In this document: positions 30,781 through 39,896 of the stretch, piece by piece
How positions within the stretch are numbered: the stretch's first letter is position 1
Layout: every line of letters starts with the position of its first letter
Source of the DNA: Vibrio sinus
GTDB lineage: Bacteria > Pseudomonadota > Gammaproteobacteria > Enterobacterales > Vibrionaceae
Reading direction: 5' to 3'
Length of the DNA: 64,000 bases
NCBI RefSeq assembly: GCF_023634645.1
Contig: NZ_JAMKMR010000013.1
Span: 62,001 to 126,000, forward strand
The notes under the pieces: generated by a model
Seen by the model: the letters and a program-made list of their open reading frames with translations, nothing else
What the model was told of the DNA's origin: nothing
Database searches by the model: none
Program-made: the position numbers and the translations under genes

Positions 30781-31473
30781 TTATTGGTTAGTCACTCTAA
30801 CACGTTCAATCTTAGGTTTTTCGACTTTTGGTTGGCGTTGTTGGAGTTTGTTGTCAATAACACTTTTGAGCGCAATTAAAAAGCCCAAACCAATAAAAGC
30901 GCCAGGAGGCAGTAGTGCTAAGAGAAAACTATTATCCGGGTGAAATAAGACAATTTTTAGTGACGTTGCCCATTGACCTAGCAATAGATTGGCACCACCA
31001 AATAAGGTTCCGCTGCCAAGTATTTCGCGCATAGCCCCTAATACGACGAGTACACTGGTCATTCCCATTCCCATCCAAAAGCCATCTTGGATGGAAGGCA
31101 ATACCTTATTTTTTGAAGCGAATGCTTCTGCTCGTCCAATGATGATGCAGTTAGTGACGATAAGAGGAATAAAGATACCCAATGAGAGATACAAGCCATA
31201 AGCGTAGGCGTTCATCAGCAATTGAACGCAGGTTACTAAAGCTGCAATGATCATCACAAACACTGGAATGCGTATTTCATTCGGCACGTAGTCACGTACT
31301 AGAGAAACCGTAATGTTGGATCCTACCAATACGAGCATGGTAGCGATACCCAAGCCTAGCCCGTTGATCACGGAGGTGGATACGGCAAGTAGGGGGCACA
31401 ATCCCAGGATCTGTACTAGAGCCGGGTTATTGTCCCATAAGCCATTTTTCATCAGGGTTTTATGGTCGTTCAT
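30781..31473 (-). CDS. rnfE: Electron transport complex subunit RnfE (RsxE)
   Basis: This is an integral membrane subunit of the Rnf complex, which couples ferredoxin/NAD oxidoreduction to ion transport. In some bacteria it keeps SoxR reduced. The 230-residue protein has about six transmembrane helices and the conserved segments [18 protein letters not shown] and [15 protein letters not shown]. Its start codon overlaps the rnfG stop. It is the last rnf gene before nth. Confidence 0.95.
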   Translation of the reverse strand: MNDHKTLMKNGLWDNNPALVQILGLCPLLAVSTSVINGLGLGIATMLVLVGSNITVSLVRDYVPNEIRIPVFVMIIAALVTCVQLLMNAYAYGLYLSLGIFIPLIVTNCIIIGRAEAFASKNKVLPSIQDGFWMGMGMTSVLVVLGAMREILGSGTLFGGANLLLGQWATSLKIVLFHPDNSFLLALLPPGAFIGLGFLIALKSVIDNKLQQRQPKVEKPKIERVRVTNQ

Positions 31474-32102
31474 TATTTAACTCCGCAATTGTAGGGTTGG
31501 GAGAGAATGTCTTGGCGATGTTGGTCGATAAACAAGACCGTTTTTCTAATAGCTTTCACCACTGCTCTAGGGGTAATAGTAGCACCAGTAAATTGGTCAA
31601 ACTGACCCCCGTCTTTTTTTACCTTCCATGTCGATAGATTTTGTGGGGTTATCTTTTTACCAGTGAACTCTAAAATCCAGTTAGAAATACGCAGTTCAAT
31701 TTTGTCCCCCAGTCCAGGCGTTTCATGTTGCGACAGCACACGTACGCCAAGCACTGTACCATCTTGCTTAACACCTACGATGATTTTTATTGCCCCGTTA
31801 TATCCATCCGGCGCAATAGATTCAATCGCGATTGCGCTTGGTTTTCCTTTTAATGTGCCCACATAGGCTGGCATGGCAGACTTAGTGCCAAGAGCTGGGT
31901 TTGTCACCAGTGTGCAGGATTTATATAACAAGTTGTCATGTAAATCCTGTGGTAATACTTGGTTTAATATGGACATCAGTTGGGCTTGCTCTTGATGCTC
32001 AATTTGTGATTGTGTTAAGTAATGCGTTAACGCGACCACTCCAGTGGAAATAATGGCAAATATTGCTAACACTAGACCATTTTTACGGATTGCATCTAAC
32101 AT
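31473..32102 (-). CDS. rnfG: Electron transport complex subunit RnfG (RsxG)
   Basis: This subunit carries covalently bound FMN on the periplasmic side of the Rnf complex. The 209-residue protein has one N-terminal transmembrane helix (about 10-30) and the FMN-attachment motif [11 protein letters not shown] near residue 175, with the flavinylated threonine in GAT. It lies between rnfD and rnfE with a 3-base gap and a start/stop overlap. Confidence 0.95.
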   Translation of the reverse strand: MLDAIRKNGLVLAIFAIISTGVVALTHYLTQSQIEHQEQAQLMSILNQVLPQDLHDNLLYKSCTLVTNPALGTKSAMPAYVGTLKGKPSAIAIESIAPDGYNGAIKIIVGVKQDGTVLGVRVLSQHETPGLGDKIELRISNWILEFTGKKITPQNLSTWKVKKDGGQFDQFTGATITPRAVVKAIRKTVLFIDQHRQDILSQPYNCGVK

Positions 32103-32105
32103 AGT

Positions 32106-33152
32106 TTAGTGTCCATATGTACGAGGTTTGGTGTAATAATCAATCATTGGCACGCACATGTTGGCGAGCAATACCGCAAAGGCCACACCATCAGGAAAGC
32201 CGCCAAAGCTACGGATAATGAACACCATAAAGCCAATAAAACCCCCGTAAATAAGTCGGCCTTTCACTGTCGTTGACGCGGACACTGGGTCGGTCGCGAT
32301 GAAAAATGCCCCCAACATGGTCGCCCCTGAGAGTAAGTGGATAACGGGCGAGGCAGTTTCTCCCGGTGAAATGAGCATAAATAGCGTTGAGGTGACCAAC
32401 AGGCCTGCAAGAAAGCTGACAGGAATATGCCAACTGATGATTCTTTGTCTGAGCATGAGTAAGCCACCAAGTAAATAAGCGATATTTACCCACTCCCAGC
32501 CGATACCCGCAACACCGTCAAATTGTGGCTGCTTTAATGCTTCAGATACAGTATTGCCGTTGTGCAGTGCCGTTTTAAAAGCGTCTAACGGTGTCGCCAT
32601 TGTTACACCATCCACGCCTGAGCGAACTTGTTGTAGCGACATACCATCAAGGTTGTAGTGGGTGAAAATCAGTGACAAAGAATCGGCGAAGGAAATCGGA
32701 TCTTGGCTAAGTTGATGTGGAGTGATCCAACTGGTCATTTGAACAGGAAATGAAATCAGCAGCACGACGTAGGCAACCATGGCAGGGTTAAACAAGTTCT
32801 GCCCAATTCCACCATAAAGATGTTTAGCAATGACAATCGCAAAAAACAGCCCGATGACCATGATCCACCAAGGAGACAAAGGGGGGATGGACACCGCGAG
32901 TAGCCAAGCAGTTACGAGAGCGCTGTTATCTCGAATGGAAGATAGGGGTGAGCGCTTACGCAGCCTCATCACTGCACTTTCCATAATCAAGGCAACGATG
33001 ATGGCAAAAATGACTTGAATGATCGTGCCCCAGCCAAAGAAATAGGTTTGGGCTAAGAGTCCAGGTAGTGCACATATGACGACCCACTTCATTAAATCAG
33101 GTGTGTTTCGTTTGCTGTGTGCATGCGGGGAACTAGCGATAAAGAAGGACAC
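32106..33152 (-). CDS. rnfD: Electron transport complex subunit RnfD (RsxD)
   Basis: This is a membrane subunit of the Rnf complex with a covalent FMN. The 348-residue protein has about nine transmembrane helices. The FMN-linked threonine candidate is in [19 protein letters not shown], near residue 273. The family segment [19 protein letters not shown] is near residue 115. The start overlaps the end of rnfC by one base. Confidence 0.95.
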   Translation of the reverse strand: MSFFIASSPHAHSKRNTPDLMKWVVICALPGLLAQTYFFGWGTIIQVIFAIIVALIMESAVMRLRKRSPLSSIRDNSALVTAWLLAVSIPPLSPWWIMVIGLFFAIVIAKHLYGGIGQNLFNPAMVAYVVLLISFPVQMTSWITPHQLSQDPISFADSLSLIFTHYNLDGMSLQQVRSGVDGVTMATPLDAFKTALHNGNTVSEALKQPQFDGVAGIGWEWVNIAYLLGGLLMLRQRIISWHIPVSFLAGLLVTSTLFMLISPGETASPVIHLLSGATMLGAFFIATDPVSASTTVKGRLIYGGFIGFMVFIIRSFGGFPDGVAFAVLLANMCVPMIDYYTKPRTYGH

Positions 33153-35539
33153 TACTCTTTCTCCTCGGAATGGTTGTCTGAGCCAGGATGTTTCTTGGCT
33201 GCTTTTTTAGCTTTTGCTCGAGCGATAGCTGCCGCAACGGCGGCTTTTTTCGCGTCTTTCTCTGAGCTCTCTTCAGCAGGTGGCTCAGCTGCGTTTGTAG
33301 ATTGGTTAGCTTGTTTTTTCGCTTTTGCTCGAGCGATAGCCGCTGCAACGGCGGCTTTTTTTGCGTCTTTTTCAGAGTTCTCTGCAGAGGATGCTTCAGC
33401 TGTGCTGGCAGATTGGCTGGCTTGCTTTTTCGCTTTAGCACGAGCGATAGCCGCTGCAACCGCCGCTTTCTTCGCGTCTTTTTCAGAGCTCTCTGCAGAG
33501 GATGCTTCAGCGGTGCTAGCTGGTTGGCTGGCTTGTTTTTTCGCTTTTGCTCGAGCAATAGCCGCTGCAACTGCTGCTTTCTTCGCGTCTTTTTCAGAGC
33601 TCTCTGCAGAGGATGCTTCAGCGGTGCTAGCTGGTTGGCTGGCTTGTTTTTTCGCTTTTGCTCGAGCAATAGCCGCTGCAACTGCTGCTTTCTTCGCGTC
33701 TTTTTCAGAGTTCTCTGCAGAGGATACTTCAGCTGTGCTGGCAGATTGGCTGGCTTGCTTTTTCGCTTTAGCTCGAGCGATAGCTGCGGCAACCGCATCT
33801 TTCTTGTCGGCTTTGAGCTCTTGGTCTGAGGTCTGTCTGGCTTTTTCTGCTTTTCGCTCACGAGCTTGCTTTTTACGCTCTTCACGGAGCTTCATTATTT
33901 CAGCGTTATCTGGCTCAGAATTACCAGCTCCGGCGGCAGCGGCTTGTTGGGCTTTTGCTCTAGCGATCGCCGCTGCAACTGCTGATTTTGGACCGTCATC
34001 CACACCAGACTTCTTCGCATTGACTCGAGCAATTGCCGCTGCGATTGCATCCCCGCCGGACGAGTCTTTCATCTCTTTTCGGCGTTTCTCCGCAGCTTGT
34101 TTAAAGCGATTCTCTCTAGCGGCTTTTTCTCTTTCTTGGCGAGCTTTTTTCTCTTCAAAACGTTGTTTTGCACGCTCTGACGCTTCGGCTTCTATTTTGC
34201 GGGTGCGAATTTCCGCTTTGGCTTGCCGGTAGTATTGAACAAGGGGAATTTCACTTGGGCATACATATGCACACGCCCCACATTCGATGCAATCTTTTAG
34301 ATTTAGCTCTTCACATTTGTCATATTCTTCGGCTTTAGCGTGCCATTGAAGCTGTTGAGGAAGTAAAGAGGCGGGGCATACATCAGAGCATTGACCACAT
34401 CGAATACAAGCCATTTCATATCGGCTTGGCGCTATCTCTTTTTTTGTTGGTGCTAATATGCAGTTGGTGGTCTTGGTGACAGGCACATTGGCATGGGGAA
34501 GCGTAAAGCCCATCATGGGGCCACCGAGAATAAGCCTTGAGAGCTTTTTGTCGGCTTTATATTCAAATTCATCGAGTAGCGATTGAATTGGTGTTCCTAG
34601 TTTCGCCCAAACGTTTCGCTGAGTGTTAAATGCCTTGCCCGTTAGGGTAACGATTCGCTCGACTAAGGGCTCACCATCACATACCGCTCGCTTTATCGCA
34701 AAGAGCGAGCCAACGTTTTGTACTAATATACCGATGTCAGCTGGAATTCGGCCGTTAGGGACTTCTTTGTTGGTTAGGATTTTGATCAGTTGCTTTTCAC
34801 CACCAGAGGGGTATTTAGTGGGCACAACTCGAATGACTAGATCTTTATTTTTTGCTGCATCTTCTAAAGCTTGAATGGCATCTGGTTTGTTATCTTCGAT
34901 ACCAATCACGGTCAGTTTGGGTTTTAAGATATGCTCTACAATTTCAATGCCTTGTATGATTTCTTGAGCATAATTTTGCATCAAAACATCGTCAGCTGTG
35001 ATGTAGGGCTCACACTCTGCGGCATTAACAATTAAGATCTCGGTTCTCGCTAGCCCAGATTGCACTTTCTTTGCTGTCGGAAAACCGGCTCCGCCTAGGC
35101 CCGAGACGCCAGCTTTACGTATCGTTTCAATTAACTCGTCCGGTGACTCATTTAAAAAATCGCTGCAAGGTTTGCGCTCTATCCATTTATCTTCACCATC
35201 TGGTTTTATTACGATACAGGTTTCTTGCAAGCCCGACGGGTGGGCCACCGTACGTGGCTCAATCGCGGTGATGGTACCTGAAGTACTGGCATGAACCGGT
35301 AACATAAAGCTGGTGTTGTAATGGGTCAGCGCTTGTCCCTTTAGTACTTTTTCACCCACCGAAACGGTCAAATTCCCTGGAGTACCAATGTGCTGCTTAA
35401 TGGGCAATACGATTTCTTTTGCAAGGGATGCCTTTATGAGAGGCTGCTGAACGGATTGGGTTTTATTTTCCGGTGGGTGAATGCCACCAGGAAAGTCCCA
35501 CATTGCGCCAGATTTTATTTGTTCAATTAACGATAGCAT
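33152..35539 (-). CDS. rnfC: Electron transport complex subunit RnfC (RsxC) with repetitive C-terminal tail
   Basis: This is the peripheral NADH- and FMN-binding subunit of Rnf with two 4Fe-4S clusters. Residues 1-440 are the conserved core: a glycine-rich flavin/NAD region ([17 protein letters not shown] near residue 131), an SLBB-type domain, and the cluster motifs [12 protein letters not shown] and [12 protein letters not shown]. From about residue 450 the protein becomes a highly charged, alanine-rich helical tail. There the motif [13 protein letters not shown] recurs six times nearly exactly and twice more loosely, giving 795 residues in total. Such tails occur in gamma-proteobacterial RnfC and vary in length. 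The underlying DNA is a 111-bp tandem repeat (33206-33806). The frame stays open throughout, so the gene looks intact. Confidence 0.95.
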   Translation of the reverse strand: MLSLIEQIKSGAMWDFPGGIHPPENKTQSVQQPLIKASLAKEIVLPIKQHIGTPGNLTVSVGEKVLKGQALTHYNTSFMLPVHASTSGTITAIEPRTVAHPSGLQETCIVIKPDGEDKWIERKPCSDFLNESPDELIETIRKAGVSGLGGAGFPTAKKVQSGLARTEILIVNAAECEPYITADDVLMQNYAQEIIQGIEIVEHILKPKLTVIGIEDNKPDAIQALEDAAKNKDLVIRVVPTKYPSGGEKQLIKILTNKEVPNGRIPADIGILVQNVGSLFAIKRAVCDGEPLVERIVTLTGKAFNTQRNVWAKLGTPIQSLLDEFEYKADKKLSRLILGGPMMGFTLPHANVPVTKTTNCILAPTKKEIAPSRYEMACIRCGQCSDVCPASLLPQQLQWHAKAEEYDKCEELNLKDCIECGACAYVCPSEIPLVQYYRQAKAEIRTRKIEAEASERAKQRFEEKKARQEREKAARENRFKQAAEKRRKEMKDSSGGDAIAAAIARVNAKKSGVDDGPKSAVAAAIARAKAQQAAAAGAGNSEPDNAEIMKLREERKKQARERKAEKARQTSDQELKADKKDAVAAAIARAKAKKQASQSASTAEVSSAENSEKDAKKAAVAAAIARAKAKKQASQPASTAEASSAESSEKDAKKAAVAAAIARAKAKKQASQPASTAEASSAESSEKDAKKAAVAAAIARAKAKKQASQSASTAEASSAENSEKDAKKAAVAAAIARAKAKKQANQSTNAAEPPAEESSEKDAKKAAVAAAIARAKAKKAAKKHPGSDNHSEEKE
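33206..33806 (-). repeat. 111-bp coding tandem repeat in rnfC
   Basis: The phrase GCGTCTT recurs at 33252, 33363, 33474, 33585 and 33696, exactly 111 bases apart, and each unit encodes 37 residues. The units at 33474-33584 and 33585-33695 are identical base for base; the others differ by several substitutions. The pattern implies recent unequal recombination or slippage and predicts length variation between strains. Confidence 0.95.
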
Positions 35540-36130
35540 CTAGCCTTCCTTCACAGGGGTTGAGTGTGTGGAAGGGCTGGATATATTCATTACTGGAATA
35601 GTATTGAGTTGCCATTTCCAGTTGTCGGTCGTGGTTTCAATTGGAATCATTTCGATACAGTCAGTTGGGCAAGGAGCAACACATAAATCACACCCAGTGC
35701 ATTCGTCTTTAATGACGGTATGTACGGCTTTTGTCCCGCCAACAATGGCATCCACTGGGCAAGCTTGGATGCATTTGGTGCAGCCAATACACATGTCTTC
35801 GTTGATAAAGGCGACTTTCTTACTCGAATCGGAGAGATCATGTGCCGATTCTTCTGCTTCCACGCCCATGAGATTTGCCAGCTTTTCGATGGTTGCTTGG
35901 CCCCCTGGTGGGCATTTGTTGATTTTATCGCCACTGGCAATAGCTTCGGCGTAGGGACGGCAGCCAGGGTAGCCACATTGACCACACTGAGTTTGCGGTA
36001 GTATTTCGTCAATTTGGTCGACAATAGGGTCAGAGTCCACTTTAAATCGAACCGAGGCAAAGCCTAATATGGCACCAAAAACGGTGGCCAACACTGCCAG
36101 AGCAATTACAGCAAAAACAATTGAGCTCAT
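35540..36130 (-). CDS. rnfB: Electron transport complex subunit RnfB (RsxB)
   Basis: This is the ferredoxin-like subunit of the Rnf complex. The 196-residue protein has an N-terminal transmembrane helix. The cysteine cluster CGQCGYPGC is near residue 49. Two 4Fe-4S motifs, [16 protein letters not shown] and [16 protein letters not shown], lie between residues 113 and 160. It abuts rnfC and overlaps rnfA by one base. Confidence 0.96.
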   Translation of the reverse strand: MSSIVFAVIALAVLATVFGAILGFASVRFKVDSDPIVDQIDEILPQTQCGQCGYPGCRPYAEAIASGDKINKCPPGGQATIEKLANLMGVEAEESAHDLSDSSKKVAFINEDMCIGCTKCIQACPVDAIVGGTKAVHTVIKDECTGCDLCVAPCPTDCIEMIPIETTTDNWKWQLNTIPVMNISSPSTHSTPVKEG

Positions 36131-36711
36131 TACACCTTCACCAAGCCTGTGAAGCCCATAAAGGCAAGCGACATCAATCCGGCAGTAATCATAGCGATAG
36201 AAGCGCCTTTGAATGGACCAGGGACATCTGCTGCCGCGATTCTCTCACGCATAGAAGCAAATAAAACCAATACCAAAGAAAAACCAAGTGCAGCACTAAA
36301 ACCGTAAACAATGGACTGAACGAAATTGTGGTTCTCATTGATATTGAGTAGTGCAACGCCTAAAACCGCGCAGTTCGTGGTAATGAGTGGGAGAAAAATG
36401 CCGAGAAGTCGGTACAGTGTAGGACTGGTTTTATGTACCACCATTTCGGTGAACTGGACCACGACAGCAATCACTAGGATAAAACTCATCGTTCTTAGGT
36501 AGTCAATACCTAGTGGATCAAGAATATAGGTTTCAACCAGATAGGAGCAAACTGAAGCGAGGGTGATAACAAAGGTTGTAGCTAGTCCCATTCCTATCGC
36601 GGTTTCTAGTTTTTTGGAAACGCCCATAAATGGGCAGAGTCCTAAAAATTTTACCAGGACAAAGTTATTGACTAAAACTGTGCCAACCATCAACAAGAGA
36701 TATTCGGTCAT
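36130..36711 (-). CDS. rnfA: Electron transport complex subunit RnfA (RsxA)
   Basis: This is an integral membrane subunit of the Rnf complex and the first gene of the operon. The 193-residue protein has six transmembrane helices and the conserved [19 protein letters not shown] segment near residue 15. It is homologous to RnfE and to NqrE. The promoter must lie in the 275 bases between this gene and the tRNA-Asn terminator. Confidence 0.96.
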   Translation of the reverse strand: MTEYLLLMVGTVLVNNFVLVKFLGLCPFMGVSKKLETAIGMGLATTFVITLASVCSYLVETYILDPLGIDYLRTMSFILVIAVVVQFTEMVVHKTSPTLYRLLGIFLPLITTNCAVLGVALLNINENHNFVQSIVYGFSAALGFSLVLVLFASMRERIAAADVPGPFKGASIAMITAGLMSLAFMGFTGLVKV

Positions 36712-36986
36712 AGTAGGTTAGTGTTCAAAATCCGATGACAATATTATCATGCTTTGCAAAATCAATAACAACCAAGGAAGAATAGGGTTTTATGACTTGA
36801 ATCAGTGAACATCCTGAGTTGATATCGTTTCTGCAACCAGTTAATGGGCTTGAAATGCGAACAAGATGTCACTGTGTTGAACAACGTTGAACAACAGGCC
36901 ATAGCCAGCCCACTATTTTTCAAGCATAAGCCCAAAATTTCACTACGTCAGGTTAACGGCTTAATTTTCAGGGCATAAATACGAAC
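36712..36986. other. rnfA upstream region, no gene
   Basis: I see no open reading frame of note. The region contains a perfect tandem copy of the 10-base word GTTGAACAAC (36876-36895) and the interrupted palindrome TGACAATATTATCA (36737-36750) just before rnfA. Either could be regulatory, but I do not recognise them. Confidence 0.4.
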
Positions 36987-37014
36987 AAGGCCCATTCTTG
37001 ATGAATGGGCCTTT
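36987..37014 (-). terminator. Terminator hairpin after tRNA-Asn
   Basis: On the minus strand, an 11-base perfect stem (AAGGCCCATTC/GAATGGGCCTT) with a 5-base loop lies 7 bases beyond the tRNA 3' end. The T-run is poor. Confidence 0.7.
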
Positions 37015-37020
37015 AAAATA

Positions 37021-37096
37021 TGGCTCCCCCTGCGGGACTCGAACCTGCGACATACGGATTAACAGTCCGCCGTTCTACCAACTGAACTAAGGGGGA
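37021..37096 (-). tRNA. tRNA-Asn (anticodon GUU)
   Basis: On the minus strand the 76-base gene starts TCCCCCTTAGTTCAG and ends with an encoded CCA. The acceptor stem TCCCCCT/AGGGGGA pairs perfectly, the discriminator is G, the anticodon loop reads CTGTTAA, and the T-loop is GGTTCGAGTCC. It is a single gene with no integrase or duplicated 3' end nearby. Confidence 0.97.
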
Positions 37097-37596
37097 ATTG
37101 CTTGAAGCGGAGCGAATATTATCGGTCATAACGGATCCTGTCAACCTCAAAAATAAGACAAAGCGAAAAATTTATTTATCTAAAAAGTCTTTACTTTTTT
37201 GAACCCCTTACGCTATTTGCGCTGTATTTACTTATCCACCAAAACTGTGGATAAGTGTGTTGGAGATAGGTTGAAATGACAAACTTGAGCGTCAAATGAA
37301 CACTTTTTGCACACAATGAAATTGCCATAGTAGCTTATGGGATTGATATTACAGGATTTTGTTTTTCTAATTGGCAATCATTATCAAGGTGAATCTTTTT
37401 GTACACAGTATGACCAGCTTGAGTGATCTCTTATCTATCTACGGGTATTTAGTGGAGAAATTGGGCCTCTTGGGTGCTCAGGGACGGGCTTTTTGATTTG
37501 ATGTCACCTTAAGATAGAGCGACAATGTAGTCAGTTTGTCTTTGAGGTGGCAATATTTGGCTTTGAAGGCGGTATGAAATCACAAATGAGGCTGTT
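37097..37596. other. tRNA-Asn to uvrB intergenic region, no gene
   Basis: These 500 bases hold the promoters of the minus-strand tRNA and plus-strand uvrB. They include an inverted pair of DnaA boxes (37230-37256). I looked for a LexA box (CTGT-N8-ACAG) and found no acceptable match. A Fur-like half-site AATCATTATC at about 37376 is incomplete. Confidence 0.45.
37230..37256. promoter_or_regulatory. Inverted pair of DnaA boxes upstream of uvrB
   Basis: TTATCCACC (37232-37240) and TGTGGATAA (37246-37254, a perfect TTATCCACA on the minus strand) face each other within the ten-base arms ACTTATCCAC/GTGGATAAGT. They lie about 340 bases before the uvrB start. Confidence 0.6.
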
Positions 37597-39627
37597 ATGA
37601 GTAAAGTGTTTGACTTAGTATCTGACTATCAACCCTCGGGGGATCAGCCAACAGCGATTGCACAATTGTTGGATGGTTTGGACTCAGGGCTGGCACATCA
37701 AACGCTACTTGGTGTGACTGGATCAGGAAAAACGTTTACTCTGGCTAATGTGATCGCTCAGGCGAAACGGCCAACCATTGTATTGGCTCCGAATAAGACT
37801 TTAGCCGCGCAACTGTATGGAGAAATGAAATCATTTTTTCCCAACAATGCCGTGGAATATTTTGTTTCCTACTATGACTACTACCAGCCAGAAGCCTATG
37901 TTCCAACCACGGACACCTTTATTGAAAAAGATTCGTCAGTCAATGCGCATATTGAACAAATGCGACTGTCAGCCACTAAGGCGTTATTAGAAAGAAAAGA
38001 CGCGGTCATTGTCGCCTCGGTATCTGCAATTTATGGCCTTGGTGATCCTGAATCGTATTTACAAATGATGCTGCATATTCGCCGTGGAGATATGCTAAAC
38101 CAGCGCGATATACTGCGCCGACTGGCTGAGCTTCAATATTCACGCAATGATGTGACGTTTCAGCGTGGTCAATTTCGAGTGCGTGGTGAAGTGATCGACA
38201 TTTTCCCAGCTGAGTCTGATCAAGACGCATTGCGTATTGAAATGTTTGATGATGAAGTGGAATGCATTAGTATTTTTGATCCGCTAACTGGTGCTATCAA
38301 ACAGCGAGATATCCCACGTTATACCGTCTATCCAAAAACACACTATGTGACGCCACGCGATCGCATCTTAGAAGCGATAGAAAATATTAAGGAAGAATTG
38401 CGCCAGCGTCAGTCTTATTTGCTCAACAACAATAAGCTTCTTGAAGAACAAAGAATCAGCCAAAGAACCCAGTTTGATTTAGAGATGATGAACGAACTTG
38501 GTTTTTGCTCTGGTATTGAGAACTATTCCCGTCATTTAAGTGGCCGCAGCGAGGGCGAGCCACCGCCAACACTGTTTGACTATTTACCTCATGATGGACT
38601 GCTTATTATCGATGAATCGCACGTTACCGTGCCGCAAATAGGGGCTATGTACAAAGGTGACCGCTCGCGTAAAGAAACCTTAGTAGAATTTGGCTTTCGA
38701 TTGCCCTCGGCTTTGGATAACCGCCCGTTAAAATTTGATGAATTTGAAGCTCTTGCTCCACAAACGATATTTGTCTCTGCCACGCCTGGTAACTATGAAC
38801 TAGAGAAATCAGCGGATGAGGTGGCGGATCAAGTGGTTCGCCCAACTGGACTGTTAGATCCACAGCTTGAGGTGCGCCCAGTCGCCACACAAGTGGATGA
38901 CTTGTTGTCTGAAATCCGCATTAGAGCTAAGAAAGATGAAAGGGTGTTGGTTACGACGCTAACCAAACGCATGGCTGAGGACCTCACCGAGTACTTAGAC
39001 GAGCATGACGTCAAAGTACGCTATTTACACTCTGATATTGATACGGTAGAAAGGGTCGAAATTATACGAGACCTTCGCCTAGGTGAGTTTGACGTACTGG
39101 TGGGCATCAACCTATTGCGTGAAGGCCTCGATATGCCGGAAGTATCGCTGGTGGCCATTCTTGATGCTGACAAAGAAGGTTTCTTGCGCTCCGAACGTTC
39201 ATTAATTCAGACCATTGGTCGAGCTGCAAGAAACATTGCAGGGAAAGCCATATTGTATGCCGACTCGATAACCAAATCGATGAAAAAAGCGATGGATGAA
39301 ACCGAACGGCGTCGGCATAAGCAGCAAGCTTACAATGAAGAGAAAGGCATTCAACCCACCGCACTAAAACGTAATGTTCAAGATATTATGGAGTTGGGTG
39401 ACATTGCCAAGAGCAAGAAGCAAACCTCAACCAAGCCAGTCCCTCTTTCTAAAGTGGCAGAGCCGTCTCAAAGCTACCGTGCTTTGTCTCCTCAAGAGCT
39501 GGAAAAAGAAATTGCCAAATTAGAAGCACAGATGTACCAACATGCGCAGGACTTGGAGTTTGAGTTGGCTGCGGAAAAGAGAGACAAAATTGAAGCCTTG
39601 CGTCAGCAGTTTATTTCTAACAGTTAA
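37597..39627 (+). CDS. uvrB: Excinuclease ABC subunit B
   Basis: This is the damage-verification helicase of nucleotide excision repair. It receives lesions from UvrA and recruits UvrC. The 676-residue protein has Walker [11 protein letters not shown] near residue 42, the beta-hairpin motif [12 protein letters not shown] near residue 94, helicase motifs including [10 protein letters not shown] and [16 protein letters not shown], and a C-terminal UVR coiled-coil domain ([19 protein letters not shown]). The length is normal. Confidence 0.97.
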   Translation: MSKVFDLVSDYQPSGDQPTAIAQLLDGLDSGLAHQTLLGVTGSGKTFTLANVIAQAKRPTIVLAPNKTLAAQLYGEMKSFFPNNAVEYFVSYYDYYQPEAYVPTTDTFIEKDSSVNAHIEQMRLSATKALLERKDAVIVASVSAIYGLGDPESYLQMMLHIRRGDMLNQRDILRRLAELQYSRNDVTFQRGQFRVRGEVIDIFPAESDQDALRIEMFDDEVECISIFDPLTGAIKQRDIPRYTVYPKTHYVTPRDRILEAIENIKEELRQRQSYLLNNNKLLEEQRISQRTQFDLEMMNELGFCSGIENYSRHLSGRSEGEPPPTLFDYLPHDGLLIIDESHVTVPQIGAMYKGDRSRKETLVEFGFRLPSALDNRPLKFDEFEALAPQTIFVSATPGNYELEKSADEVADQVVRPTGLLDPQLEVRPVATQVDDLLSEIRIRAKKDERVLVTTLTKRMAEDLTEYLDEHDVKVRYLHSDIDTVERVEIIRDLRLGEFDVLVGINLLREGLDMPEVSLVAILDADKEGFLRSERSLIQTIGRAARNIAGKAILYADSITKSMKKAMDETERRRHKQQAYNEEKGIQPTALKRNVQDIMELGDIAKSKKQTSTKPVPLSKVAEPSQSYRALSPQELEKEIAKLEAQMYQHAQDLEFELAAEKRDKIEALRQQFISNS

Positions 39628-39663
39628 ATCAACACGCCTTAGTGTTATCCACGTAGAGCAAGC

Positions 39664-39760
39664 AAAAAAATAGCCAATAGAAAGAGGATCTACTGGCTTA
39701 TATTTGTGAATACTAAGTTCACTAACAACGTCAGTTGGCTAGGTAACCCGTTAGGGTTAA
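39664..39760 (-). ncRNA. qrr1: Qrr1-type quorum regulatory small RNA
   Basis: On the minus strand, about 97 bases carry the invariant Qrr core CTAGCCAACTGACGTTGTTA (within 39718-39742). A 5' hairpin AACCC-TAAC-GGGTT precedes it. A terminator stem of about ten bases ends in seven T (39664-39670). In vibrios Qrr RNAs are transcribed by sigma-54 RNA polymerase with phosphorylated LuxO and, with Hfq, base-pair with the luxR/hapR-type, aphA and luxO mRNAs. It is divergent from luxO, as expected for qrr1. A sigma-54 promoter and a LuxO box precede it. The 5' end is inferred from the -12 position. Confidence 0.93.
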
Positions 39761-39769
39761 CAAGTATTC

Positions 39770-39786
39770 AGCATATATCGTGCCAA
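39770..39786 (-). promoter_or_regulatory. Sigma-54 promoter of qrr1
   Basis: The minus strand reads TTGGCACGATATATGCT. GG (-24) and GC (-12) are separated by exactly 10 bases, and TGGCAC is a perfect -24 element. Transcription should start near 39759-39760. Confidence 0.85.
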
Positions 39787-39835
39787 TTATATGTTGCGGA
39801 TTATTGATAGATTTTGTGTATTTTTTAGAAAATAT

Positions 39836-39848
39836 TTGCAAAATGCAA
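39836..39848. promoter_or_regulatory. LuxO-binding box
   Basis: TTGCA-AAA-TGCAA matches the LuxO consensus I recall (TTGCA-W3-TGCAA) perfectly. It lies about 80 bases upstream of the qrr1 start and about 50 bases before luxO. A partial copy (TTCGTAATGCAA) follows at 39849-39860. Confidence 0.8.
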
Positions 39849-39872
39849 TTCGTAATGCAATCATTTAAACAA

Positions 39873-39885
39873 AATGCAAAGCATT
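39873..39885. promoter_or_regulatory. Inverted repeat AATGC-AAA-GCATT just before luxO
   Basis: This 13-base inverted repeat lies 11 bases before the luxO ATG, in the position of the ribosome-binding region. Its half-sites (TGCAA-like) resemble those of the LuxO box in a rearranged order. Confidence 0.5.
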
Positions 39886-39896
39886 ATGGCTAGGTT

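Noticed and set aside
33206..33806. Regularly spaced repeat resembling a CRISPR array
   Set aside because: The period is 111 bases with no unique spacers, and the units are in-frame codons of rnfC.
33117..34232. Open reading frames of up to 371 codons on both strands across the rnfC tail
   Set aside because: They are other-frame readings of the 111-bp repeat. They have no SD, their compositions are repetitive (for example [11 protein letters not shown]), and they are fully covered by the rnfC coding frame, which has intact family domains upstream.
37021..37096. tRNA-Asn as an attachment site for an integrated element
   Set aside because: No integrase gene, no duplicated tRNA 3' end and no accessory genes are nearby; the flanks are rnf and uvrB.
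37372..37388. Fur box upstream of uvrB
   Set aside because: AATCATTATC matches one half well, but the other half is not conserved, and the site is over 200 bases from the gene.
37097..37596. LexA (SOS) box upstream of uvrB
   Set aside because: No CTGT-N8-ACAG match was found by eye. The nearest candidate, CTGTGGATAAGTGTGT, has a bad right half and is better explained as a DnaA box.
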